From the NCBI GenBank assembly GCA_947168315.1, contig CAMVLL010000014.1, positions 1-37,097 of the forward strand: a stretch of DNA of 37,097 nt. Direction: 5' to 3'. Position 1 is the stretch's first letter. Every line of letters begins with the position of its first letter. This document shows, piece by piece, positions 10,138 to 19,463 of the stretch. Origin of the DNA: an uncultured Bacteroidota bacterium. Its GTDB lineage: Bacteria > Bacteroidota > Bacteroidia > Bacteroidales > Bacteroidaceae. The notes under the pieces were generated by a model that was not told the DNA's origin, searched no databases, and was given only the letters and a program-made list of their open reading frames with translations. The translations under genes were made by a program, and so were the position numbers.

Positions 10138-11226
10138 ATGAAAGTTACAATCATTGCTGGTGCACGCCCTAATTTTATGAAAATTGCACCTTTGATGCGT
10201 GCTATTCAAAAAGCGAAAAGTGAAGGAAAGAATATTTCTGCACGGATTGTCTATACAGGCTCGGCTGATGAAAAGAGTTTGGAACCTTCTCTTTTCACAG
10301 ATTTGGATATGCCTCGCCCAGATGTATTCCTTAACGTAAATGAAACGGATTTCTTCCGTCGTATGGCAGGCATCATCACAGCTTTTTCTACAGAATTAAA
10401 AGCGAACATAGCAAATGTTGTAATCGTAGTTGATGACTTCACTCCTACCATGGCTTGCTCGATTGTTGCGAGAAAGATGGGTGTAAAGGTGGCACATCTT
10501 GTTGCTGGCACACGCTCATTCGATGTAGATTGCAAGGAAATCAACCGCATCATCACTGATAGCATGTCGGATATACTGTTTACGGCAGGCATGGTAGCTA
10601 ATCGTAACCTCTCTCAATCAGGTACTGAGCAAAATCATGTGTATATGGTTGGCAATATCTTGATTGACTCACTAAGATACAATCGTCCTCGCATGCAACG
10701 ACCTGTCTCATTCTCTATCCTCGGTATTAAAGATAAGGAATATCTGTTGTTTACTTTGAACAGAAGGGACATTGTGAACAATGACGATAAACTTCGTGAT
10801 ATCATGCAGGCTGTTTTGACAAACACAGACCTACCAATCGTGGCACCACTCCATACTTATATTAAGGATCGTTTGGAAGAATTGAATATTCATTCCGATC
10901 GTCTACATCTGTTGCCTCCACAATCGTACCTTACCTTTGGTTATATGGTAAATCATGCCAAGGCTATCGTAACGGATTCAGGCAATATTGCTGAAGAAGC
11001 TACTTTCCTTGGTATTCCTTGCATTACTTTAAACACTTATGCAGAGCATCCTGAAACTGTTTTGAAAGGAACAAACCGTTTAGTTGGCGAGGATCCTGCA
11101 CTCATTTCCGAAGCTTTGCATATCTTAAGTAAAGGGGAATGGAAAGAAGGTAAGATACCTGAAAGGTGGGACGGACATACCGCTGAACGAATTGTCCAAG
11201 CACTTCTTACAGAATTTGAATCCTAA
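10138..11226 (+). CDS. wecB: UDP-N-acetylglucosamine 2-epimerase (non-hydrolysing type)
   Basis: MKVTIIAGARPNFMKIAPLMRA; EEATFLGIPCITLN...TERPETV-like (AEHPETVLKGTNRLVG). Confidence 0.9.
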   Translation: MKVTIIAGARPNFMKIAPLMRAIQKAKSEGKNISARIVYTGSADEKSLEPSLFTDLDMPRPDVFLNVNETDFFRRMAGIITAFSTELKANIANVVIVVDDFTPTMACSIVARKMGVKVAHLVAGTRSFDVDCKEINRIITDSMSDILFTAGMVANRNLSQSGTEQNHVYMVGNILIDSLRYNRPRMQRPVSFSILGIKDKEYLLFTLNRRDIVNNDDKLRDIMQAVLTNTDLPIVAPLHTYIKDRLEELNIHSDRLHLLPPQSYLTFGYMVNHAKAIVTDSGNIAEEATFLGIPCITLNTYAEHPETVLKGTNRLVGEDPALISEALHILSKGEWKEGKIPERWDGHTAERIVQALLTEFES

Positions 11227-11257
11227 ATTCAGGAACATATCAATCAAACATATAGTA

Positions 11258-11285
11258 AGAGCCAGAGATTTCCTCTGGCTCTTTC
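11258..11285. terminator. intrinsic terminator between convergent genes
   Basis: AGAGCCAGAG (11258-11267) / CTCTGGCTCT (11273-11282), then T-rich. Confidence 0.85.
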
Positions 11286-11326
11286 ATATACGTGATGGTA
11301 GGAATAATTTCTACAGATGCTGTCAT

Positions 11327-12628
11327 TTATTCAAATTCTATTAAGAAAGTAGTATTCCAACCATTTGTTCCCGACTTCAAAAGACTGATATTTCCTCTCG
11401 ATAATTTCATGATTTGGCGTGAGAGCGATAATCCTATGCCACTACCCTCTTTCTTTGTAGTAAAGAAAGGAACAAAGATATGTTCCACCACCTCATCGGG
11501 AATCATCGGACCGTTATTACTTACAGCGATAAATACATGTTCATCCTTATTCATATAAGCATGAATATGTATCTTCCCTTCAGCCGGACCTATTGCCTGA
11601 ACAGCATTCTTTAAAAGGTTAATAAAGACCTGCCGTATCAGGTTCGGATCGGCATAGACCATCAGATCTTCAGGCTCAACCAATGATGTTAGGGAAATGG
11701 ATTCTGGAACAATTGTCAGCCCCTGGAGTTGCGATAGCAAATCTGTGATATAAAATGGTTTCGGATGAGGATCCTGCAATGAAGAGAACTTTCGATAACT
11801 ATCCACAAAGTTAATCAATCCTGTCGAAGTCTCATGGATAGCATAAAGGCCCTCATAAAGAGGTGAATTTACCACATCTTTCCGCGAAAGGAAGGTTTCG
11901 GTAATAGAAGAAATAGGTGCAAGCGAGTTCATCACCTCGTGAGTCAACACACGAGTTAGTTTAATCCATGATTCCAGTTCCTTTCCTTCCATTTCATCCC
12001 GAATATCATTCAATATAAAAATACGAACAGGCTGAAGATTGAGTACAGTCTTGACAACACGAATAGAGAGTTGAATCTCCCCTTTTGAGGTTGTGAATTG
12101 AATCTGCTTTTTTTCTCCCGCCTGCATGTCGAAGATTCTGACTATTGTTTCCCCACCAATCTTTTTCAGTTGAGAGATAGTCACCAAAACGGGAAGGTCA
12201 AACAAAGTGGTTGCTGCCTTATTGACCTGAACAATCTTGTTCTGGTCATTCAACACGATGACACCTGTCGTCACTGAAGAGAGGATTTGTTCATAAAAAC
12301 GTTCATGCTGCTCCATCGCTTGTTTCTGTTCACCCATCAATTTGCCGAATTCATTCAATGTCTGCTGTAACGACTTTGCCCCTCCCAGTGCATCGGCAGG
12401 AAGTCGAAAAGAATAATCGTTGTTTCGGATAGCCTCCAATATCAGATTACATGATTCTTTCAGTCTCTTTTGAGACCGAATATACAGATATAATGCCAAC
12501 AAAATCAAGAATGTACCGCCTACTATCCACTTGATGCTTGTGTGCATCAAGCCGATAGTAAGCAGTACAGTACCTATCATTAAATATCCCAATTGAAAGA
12601 TGGGAGAACGAAACAATCTATATACCAT
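11327..12628 (-). CDS. sensor histidine kinase (NtrY/NtrB-like, two TM helices, PAS-like domain)
   Basis: H-box LTHEVMNSLAPI; N-box NLLKNAVQAIG; G-box GSGIGLSLSRQIM; ORF starts within the last codons of the response regulator gene. Confidence 0.93.
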   Translation of the reverse strand: MVYRLFRSPIFQLGYLMIGTVLLTIGLMHTSIKWIVGGTFLILLALYLYIRSQKRLKESCNLILEAIRNNDYSFRLPADALGGAKSLQQTLNEFGKLMGEQKQAMEQHERFYEQILSSVTTGVIVLNDQNKIVQVNKAATTLFDLPVLVTISQLKKIGGETIVRIFDMQAGEKKQIQFTTSKGEIQLSIRVVKTVLNLQPVRIFILNDIRDEMEGKELESWIKLTRVLTHEVMNSLAPISSITETFLSRKDVVNSPLYEGLYAIHETSTGLINFVDSYRKFSSLQDPHPKPFYITDLLSQLQGLTIVPESISLTSLVEPEDLMVYADPNLIRQVFINLLKNAVQAIGPAEGKIHIHAYMNKDEHVFIAVSNNGPMIPDEVVEHIFVPFFTTKKEGSGIGLSLSRQIMKLSRGNISLLKSGTNGWNTTFLIEFE

Positions 12629-13985
12629 ATTTTTTCATTTTGTTATACAGTGTTTGACGAGTGATACCCAAACCGGACGCAGCCAGTGACAGATTACCGT
12701 GACTTTGCTCAATAGCCTTACGTATCGCTGCACATTCCACTTCATTTAAAGTCCGCACCTTCTCTTCCGAGTCAACATCCTCCGCAGAAAGGGGTTTCTT
12801 TACTGCCGACAACGTCAGGTTATCTGCTTTCAAGATTTGTCCTTCGCTGAGGATGACTGCTTTTTCGATTGTATGCTGCAGTTCGCGGATATTTCCATAC
12901 CAAGGATGGTTCAGCAGCCGTTGGATGGCATCATCCGATAATTCATTCACCTGCCTTCCATACTGTGTAGCATACATTTGAATGAAGCGTTTTGCCAGTG
13001 GAAGGATATCTTCTTTCCGTTCGCGCAAGGAAGGAATATGCAGATAGATAGTATTGATTCGATATAATAGGTCTTCGCGGAATGTACCTTCCTGTACCAT
13101 TTCTTCCAGGTTACGGTTCGTGGCGCAAATCAGCCGTATATTGGTTGGTTGCGGGGCATTACTTCCAACCTTCACAAAACTTCGTTTCTGGATAGCCGTA
13201 AGCAGTTTCGGTTGCATGTGTAGAGGGAGGTTGGCAATCTCGTCCAGGAAGAGTGTTCCACCGTTGGCCGCCTCGAACCTTCCAATACGGTCGGAATGAG
13301 CATCAGTAAACGAACCTTTCACATGACCAAAAAGTTCACTCTCGAACAAAGTCTCTGTAATTGCTCCCATGTCTACCGAGACGAAAGGTCCGTCATGGCG
13401 TCCTGACAAACGATGTATTTCGTGTGCCAGCATATCCTTACCAGTACCATTCTCACCGGTAATCAAGATGTTGGCATCAGTCATACTGACTTTTTCCACA
13501 ATCTTCTTCAGCGAAAGTACGGCAGCCGCTGTTCCCCAATACATCTCTTTCTCCTCATCAGCCACAGCTTTTGCCTTGGTCGTTCGTTTACCCGTAGGTT
13601 GCGTCTTTTCATATGCACTCTTCAGTACAGATACTAAATTGGAATTGTCCCAAGGCTTCACAACAAAGTCAACAGCTCCTTCTTTCAACCCTGTCACGGC
13701 AAGATTGATATCCGCGTATGCCGTGAAGAGGACCACTTGAGTCTGAGGACGAATCCGTTTAATCTCACGAAGCCAGAAGATGCCTTCATTGCCTGTGTTC
13801 AGACCTGCTGAGAAATTCATGTCCAACAAAACCACTTCCGGCTTCTCTTGTTGCAGTAAGGTAGGGATTGTTACAGGAGTTGAAGAAGTAATGACTCTTG
13901 TAAAAAAGCCACTTAGCAGATATTGTAATGAGGTTAATATATTTTTATTGTCATCAACGACCAATAATGTTCCTTGTTTTACCAT
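12618..13985 (-). CDS. sigma-54-dependent NtrC-family response regulator
   Basis: Receiver (VVDDN, LLDMNF, VKPW); AAA+ Walker A GENGTGKD; GSFTDA loop; DEIANLP Walker B; Fis-type C-terminal HTH (NLSLAASGLGITRQTLYNKMKKYGI). Confidence 0.96.
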   Translation of the reverse strand: MVKQGTLLVVDDNKNILTSLQYLLSGFFTRVITSSTPVTIPTLLQQEKPEVVLLDMNFSAGLNTGNEGIFWLREIKRIRPQTQVVLFTAYADINLAVTGLKEGAVDFVVKPWDNSNLVSVLKSAYEKTQPTGKRTTKAKAVADEEKEMYWGTAAAVLSLKKIVEKVSMTDANILITGENGTGKDMLAHEIHRLSGRHDGPFVSVDMGAITETLFESELFGHVKGSFTDAHSDRIGRFEAANGGTLFLDEIANLPLHMQPKLLTAIQKRSFVKVGSNAPQPTNIRLICATNRNLEEMVQEGTFREDLLYRINTIYLHIPSLRERKEDILPLAKRFIQMYATQYGRQVNELSDDAIQRLLNHPWYGNIRELQHTIEKAVILSEGQILKADNLTLSAVKKPLSAEDVDSEEKVRTLNEVECAAIRKAIEQSHGNLSLAASGLGITRQTLYNKMKKYGI

Positions 13986-14033
13986 TAGATTTCGTTTTTA
14001 CATTACAAAAATACATATTAAAAATACTTTATT

Positions 14034-16415
14034 CTATTCTATTCGTAAATTTTCAATTGGATTTGCTCTTGAGGATTTCCATATTAACAGACATGCTACG
14101 AATATGATTAAGAGCAAAATCAACAAGACACATGATCCAAAGAGTAAAACTGAAAGCGCAATCTTTACGGCAAACATCTGAAGGATAGAATGACTTACCT
14201 TCCATGCCAACAAAGCACCCAACAGTATTGCTGGAACAGCAATGAAAAGCAGATGGTATTGAAATATCCGTTGCAAATCCTTTAGCGTTGCTCCCATTAT
14301 AGAACGAATTGCAATTTCAGAACGTCGGCGGTTTACCTCATCGCGAATATACGCAATCAATCCAGTCAATGCTATCAGCAGAATACATATTCCGGCAAAG
14401 AGCACACTGTTCTTTATATGCTGCAATTGTTGATAGTTGTTTCCTATCTCCATATCCAAACTAAAAACAGTTGTCTGCTTTTGCGTAATGGTACGGTTGA
14501 CAATATCTTGCAATTGTTGGATAGCTCCTGATTCCGGTTCTTTCAAACGTATATACAGATACCGTACACTATGATCTGACACCGAATTGTAATACATGAC
14601 TGTGGGACGCTCGTCCAGATTATCAGTCCAAAGCGAACCCGTAATAAAATCTTCGTAAACACCTACAATGACATGCGGTGAGTCATGTTCTGTCACGAAT
14701 ATATATTCACCAATCGGCGAGCCTGTCCAATGTGCCCGTTCACTCATTGTTTTCACAAACGAGCGACTTACCATCACTTCATTATTCAGACTGTCTGTCA
14801 TCCCTTCCGTAAACGTCCTTCCTTCTACCAACGGGATATTCAGTGTCGAGAAATAGTCATCTCCCACATCATACATGTCGGCTATATTCATATACTCTTC
14901 ATGAGTATCAGGATTATACACGTTGTTTCCACTACAATGTTCAGACAAGTATTGATACCCCCAAGTCACTCCTGCTACATTCGGATGATTACGTAACTCT
15001 TGAAGACAGAGTTCACGTTCACGTTGAGAGGCATTTCCAATATAAACTGTATAAACAGACTTGTATGAATAACCCAGATCGGCATTTGTCAACTTATGAT
15101 ATTGCAAGCCGATTACGACCAGTATGCAGACAAAGAAAGAAGACAACAAGAACTGTAGGAAGAGCAAGCCCAACTTCCAATGTCGCTTACTTTCCGAATA
15201 ACGACGATAGGCATAAGTTACAGGTATCTTACTATATAAATAACCAGGTAACAAGCCGCAAATGAAAACAACAAGTAAGGTAATCAGAATGCACGTTACG
15301 ACAGTCGATGTCGGGAACAGACTTTGAAGACTGTGTCCGATCTGTTCCTGAAGGAAATCACGAAGACCGAAGATAATAAGGACAGCCAAAGGCAGGGCGA
15401 TACAAAAGACATGCAAGAACGATTCGCCCAAAATCATCCGATAGATATCCTTCGTGTCGGCTCCGTAGCAACGGTATGTTGCTATAGATTTGGCCCTGTT
15501 CACCATGGAGGAGATAACTAACAGCACATAGTTAAACACAGCAACCAACAGCATAATCAGGCCAAAGCCTAAGAAAACAAGATTCATGATCCGGTTACTT
15601 TCAACATCGTAAAAGATTCTCTTGACCGGACGCAAGGACAGGCGCAGTTTTACCCCACTCGCCTCCAACCGTTTCCCGACATTATCTTCCATCATTTTGT
15701 CAATACGAACCTGCAAGTTGTCAGGGTTCGTCCCTTTCTGCAGACGAACGTATCCTTGATAGCGATCGTTTCCTATCCAGTTGTTGCTCCCGTCAAATCC
15801 GCCGAAGAAATCCACTATCGTAGGCATTGACAAGATAATATCCATATCTGGCAGATGAGTGTTCTCAGGCAATGATTCAAAGACACCGGCAACCGTCATC
15901 TGTACGTCAGTATTATCTTCAAAACGGATTGTCTTACCAACGATATCCGGTCCTGTTATCTTCAATAGTTTATCCGAGATATATCCTTTCCACTTCTGGG
16001 TCAGCGTCTTATGCGGATCATCGCCCATAAGTATTTTACGTGGGAACACCTCAAAGAACGATGAGTCACAGAGAAAGACTTGTCCATCAAACTTTCGTTG
16101 ATCTTCCGTTACGAATGAACCTTGAAGAATCCACGTAAACCGTGTTGCTGCTTCCACTTCGGGACAAACCGACTTGATGGCAGGTGCATGGATACCGGAG
16201 CATTGTGGAAAATGACGCCAGTCCTCTCCCTTCATCTTGTAATTTTCTTCTACACGGTACGTGTCATCTAAGCGAGGAATAAAACGATCCTGAGAACGTT
16301 CATAAATCACTTCGGAGAGCATGATCAGTCCTAAGGCCAGTCCGATACTCAGACAAAGAATCTTTATGAAGTTTGCGTCTCCTTTACGGAACAATGTTTT
16401 GATAACTTTCATCAT
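14034..16415 (-). CDS. ABC transporter permease, FtsX/MacB-like, about 790 aa
   Basis: N-terminal TM plus MacB periplasmic-like domain, two FtsX TM blocks; RRRSEIAIRSIMGAT motif; start overlaps the ATPase stop (ATGA). Confidence 0.92.
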   Translation of the reverse strand: MMKVIKTLFRKGDANFIKILCLSIGLALGLIMLSEVIYERSQDRFIPRLDDTYRVEENYKMKGEDWRHFPQCSGIHAPAIKSVCPEVEAATRFTWILQGSFVTEDQRKFDGQVFLCDSSFFEVFPRKILMGDDPHKTLTQKWKGYISDKLLKITGPDIVGKTIRFEDNTDVQMTVAGVFESLPENTHLPDMDIILSMPTIVDFFGGFDGSNNWIGNDRYQGYVRLQKGTNPDNLQVRIDKMMEDNVGKRLEASGVKLRLSLRPVKRIFYDVESNRIMNLVFLGFGLIMLLVAVFNYVLLVISSMVNRAKSIATYRCYGADTKDIYRMILGESFLHVFCIALPLAVLIIFGLRDFLQEQIGHSLQSLFPTSTVVTCILITLLVVFICGLLPGYLYSKIPVTYAYRRYSESKRHWKLGLLFLQFLLSSFFVCILVVIGLQYHKLTNADLGYSYKSVYTVYIGNASQRERELCLQELRNHPNVAGVTWGYQYLSEHCSGNNVYNPDTHEEYMNIADMYDVGDDYFSTLNIPLVEGRTFTEGMTDSLNNEVMVSRSFVKTMSERAHWTGSPIGEYIFVTEHDSPHVIVGVYEDFITGSLWTDNLDERPTVMYYNSVSDHSVRYLYIRLKEPESGAIQQLQDIVNRTITQKQTTVFSLDMEIGNNYQQLQHIKNSVLFAGICILLIALTGLIAYIRDEVNRRRSEIAIRSIMGATLKDLQRIFQYHLLFIAVPAILLGALLAWKVSHSILQMFAVKIALSVLLFGSCVLLILLLIIFVACLLIWKSSRANPIENLRIE

Positions 16416-17089
16416 AATCCTTCCGATGTTGAGACAATTTGACCATCAAACAGATTGATTATCCTACCTGCAAAGCTGGCGTCCCGTTGACTGTGCGTAA
16501 CCATCACAATGGTTGTTCCTTCCTTATTCAGTTCGGTCAAGAGTTCCATCACCTCCTGTCCGTTCTTTGAGTCAAGATTACCTGTAGGCTCGTCGGCCAG
16601 GATTATTTTCGGGTCACAGACCACTGCTCTTGCAATGGCAACGCGTTGTTGCTGACCACCAGAAAGCTGCTGAGGATAATGTTTTGCACGATGTGAAATA
16701 TTCATCCTTTTCAAGATTTCAGTTACTCTCTTCTTCCGTTCGTCAGCCGCAATATTCATATAAGTTAAAGGCAGCTCAACATTCTCATATACATTGAGTT
16801 CATCAATCAGATTAAAACTTTGGAATACGAAGCCGATATTACCTTTCCTTACCTTGGTACGGTCCTTCTCCTTCAGATGTCCCACTTCCTGATTGTTCAG
16901 AAGATAATTGCCTGAGGTCGGGTTATCAAGCAATCCCATAATATTCAAAAGTGTTGACTTACCACAACCTGAAGGTCCCATAATAGCAACAAACTCTTTG
17001 TCAGCTACCTCCAGGTTTACGTTATTCAATGCTATTGTTTCTACTTCGGTTGTCACAAATTTTTTTGTCAAATTTTCAATCTTAATCAT
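16412..17089 (-). CDS. ABC transporter ATP-binding protein (MacB/LolD-like)
   Basis: Walker A GPSGCGKST; signature LSGGQQQRVAIARA; Walker B ILADEPTGNLD. Confidence 0.97.
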   Translation of the reverse strand: MIKIENLTKKFVTTEVETIALNNVNLEVADKEFVAIMGPSGCGKSTLLNIMGLLDNPTSGNYLLNNQEVGHLKEKDRTKVRKGNIGFVFQSFNLIDELNVYENVELPLTYMNIAADERKKRVTEILKRMNISHRAKHYPQQLSGGQQQRVAIARAVVCDPKIILADEPTGNLDSKNGQEVMELLTELNKEGTTIVMVTHSQRDASFAGRIINLFDGQIVSTSEGL

Positions 17090-17114
17090 AATTGTATTAT
17101 TTATTGTTTTTATA

Positions 17115-19457
17115 TTATTCTGTTTTAATACTGTTTACTGGGTTCTCATTGGCATTCTTCCAACTTTGATAGGTAACTGTTGCCATGGTTATTGCCACCA
17201 CCAGCAGAAAGCTCACGACAAACAATAATGGTGAGATAATTGTCTTATCGGCAAATCCTTTCAACCAGTCTTGTCCAAAGTAATAGCCCACCGGTGCTGC
17301 AACGACAAAGCTGAACAGCAGCAGTTTGAGATAATGTTTATTGAACATAGATAGAATCTGTCTTGTTGAACTACCGAAAATTTTACGTACGCCGATTTCT
17401 TTCCTCCGATACTCGCTCTCAAACATCGTCAAGCCAAAGACACCAATGATACTGATAAGTATTGCCAACAATGAAAACAATAGCACTTGTTTAGTAAAAC
17501 GCAGTTCCCCGTAATAAGTCCTGTCGAGTACTTGATCAAAGAAACGGAAATTAATGTTTTCGGATGGTTCAAACTTATCCATTGTCTTCTTTATTTTCTG
17601 AAGCAATGCCACGCGGTCGACTCCTTTAGATATGCGAACATTAAAGAAATTTTTCCAATTCCAATCCTTATATCTACCATCTTTACCAAAGATAATAAAG
17701 GCCATAGGTTTGCTCCTTTCGTTACGGAATGAAGAGTAACGAATATTTTCGCAAAAACCAATAATAGGAAGATCTCCTTCTACAATAGGTTTATCTATTT
17801 CTAGCCAGGAGTATTCTCTCTTTGCAGCCTCATTGAAGATATATACATCCTGATCAAACTCGTTAAAGTCGCGTCCTTCAACCACTTTTATTCCCATCGT
17901 CTTCAAGTAACGATAATCTATAGGAAAGCAATAAAAAAACATTGATTGTTCACCTTCACCTCGTCCCCATCCCATGTATGAGTCTGAAGATCCTAAGATA
18001 GAATTCGAAATGCTGACACTTTCAACTCCCGGTATCTGGTTCAGTTCACTTATCACAGCATCGGATTGATCCATTGTATGCTGTACACGAGTGGAAAAAG
18101 TTAAGACTTGTTCCTTATCGTAACCATAATCAGATGTTCGGATATAATGGCTTTGCAGATACATGATGCCGACTCCTATTATCAAGACAAACGAGATGAC
18201 GAATTGTACACCTATAAGAAAAGTCCTTAAAGCGCGTCCCTTCGGAGATAATCCAAAAGAACCTTTAAGCACTAATGCCGGAGGGAAAGACGTTGCATAC
18301 AGGCAAGGATAAATGCCGGAAACCAAACCAACAACGATACTCAAGGCAAAAGTGAAGCCCAACAACAAAGGGTGATCCGTAATACTTATCTTTGCTTGAA
18401 CCAATTCCTGCAAACCAAATTCATTGGCCACGTGAATCCATATTATTCCTAAAAGAAAAGAAATAATACTGACGAGCACCGCTTCGACCAATAGTCCAAA
18501 CCGCAAGGACATAGTACTTGCTCCCAATACTTTTTGTGTGTTGATACTACGAATGCGCATCGGCGTTTCTGCCAGGGTGAAGTTCATAAAGTTTACTGCC
18601 GCTATAACAATAATGAGGACAGAGAAACACAGTAACAAATAGGTTATTGTCGAATTGGAATTTGCCTCACCCTTTATCTTTGCGAAATGCAAATCCCCAA
18701 TATTGACGAGATGTGCCTTTATCGCATCCAATTCTTCTTGTGTAGCATCGCTATTCGCATATTCCTTAACCTTCATCGTCATCATCTTTTGGGTATCTTC
18801 GAGCGATGATGTGTCATCCAACCGGACATAGAATTGGTAATTCCAATTGTTCCATACGCCATCGTTCTCGTCAACACCTATCAGTGACATTCCTCCTAAC
18901 ATACAATTCTCAGGGAAGTCCTCAAAAATGCCTGAAACAGTTAATGTTCCTCTTTCTATCTTCAACGTCTTATTCATACAATCGATTGAGCCGAAGAGGC
19001 GCTCAGCTACTTTCCGTGGCAAAAGAATATGATCCTTTTGGTTCAGAGTTTCCACTGAGCCAACTATCATCTTCGGTTCAAAAGCCTTCACCGTCCCTTT
19101 GATACTGCAATAGACATCAATATTAGACTTCTGTCCGTCGACATCTACTTCCATTTCCAAACTGAAACTTTGTATGATAGCATAGTCGGTTATATGCGGA
19201 GAAGCTTCACTCAAGTTCTCACACATTGGACGTGAAATTGTTTGGCCAAAGTTCTCATATTGTCCCCCCAAATCCAAATAACAATAATAGAGTCGTTCAT
19301 AATCCTTGAAACATTTATTGTAACTATAATCATAGTTCACCTGCATCATGATAACGATGAAGGAAGCAAACGCAAGGCTTAGTCCAAATAAGTTCAACAG
19401 ATTGGCGGTAATAAACCTCTTGAACGTATATACAAAGTTCCGAATATTCGTTTTCAT
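17115..19457 (-). CDS. ABC transporter permease, FtsX/MacB-like, about 780 aa
   Basis: Same architecture as 14034-16415 but divergent in sequence; YRRKEIGVRKIFGSSTRQIL motif. Confidence 0.92.
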   Translation of the reverse strand: MKTNIRNFVYTFKRFITANLLNLFGLSLAFASFIVIMMQVNYDYSYNKCFKDYERLYYCYLDLGGQYENFGQTISRPMCENLSEASPHITDYAIIQSFSLEMEVDVDGQKSNIDVYCSIKGTVKAFEPKMIVGSVETLNQKDHILLPRKVAERLFGSIDCMNKTLKIERGTLTVSGIFEDFPENCMLGGMSLIGVDENDGVWNNWNYQFYVRLDDTSSLEDTQKMMTMKVKEYANSDATQEELDAIKAHLVNIGDLHFAKIKGEANSNSTITYLLLCFSVLIIVIAAVNFMNFTLAETPMRIRSINTQKVLGASTMSLRFGLLVEAVLVSIISFLLGIIWIHVANEFGLQELVQAKISITDHPLLLGFTFALSIVVGLVSGIYPCLYATSFPPALVLKGSFGLSPKGRALRTFLIGVQFVISFVLIIGVGIMYLQSHYIRTSDYGYDKEQVLTFSTRVQHTMDQSDAVISELNQIPGVESVSISNSILGSSDSYMGWGRGEGEQSMFFYCFPIDYRYLKTMGIKVVEGRDFNEFDQDVYIFNEAAKREYSWLEIDKPIVEGDLPIIGFCENIRYSSFRNERSKPMAFIIFGKDGRYKDWNWKNFFNVRISKGVDRVALLQKIKKTMDKFEPSENINFRFFDQVLDRTYYGELRFTKQVLLFSLLAILISIIGVFGLTMFESEYRRKEIGVRKIFGSSTRQILSMFNKHYLKLLLFSFVVAAPVGYYFGQDWLKGFADKTIISPLLFVVSFLLVVAITMATVTYQSWKNANENPVNSIKTE

Positions 19458-19463
19458 TATTTT

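Noticed and set aside
13054-13740. Plus-strand ORFs of 74-123 aa opposite the NtrC-type regulator
   Set aside because: Antisense to strongly conserved receiver/AAA+ domains; no independent evidence.
14668-15265. Several 60-140 aa plus-strand ORFs opposite the ABC permease
   Set aside because: Overlapping shadow ORFs in multiple frames antisense to a clear FtsX-like permease.
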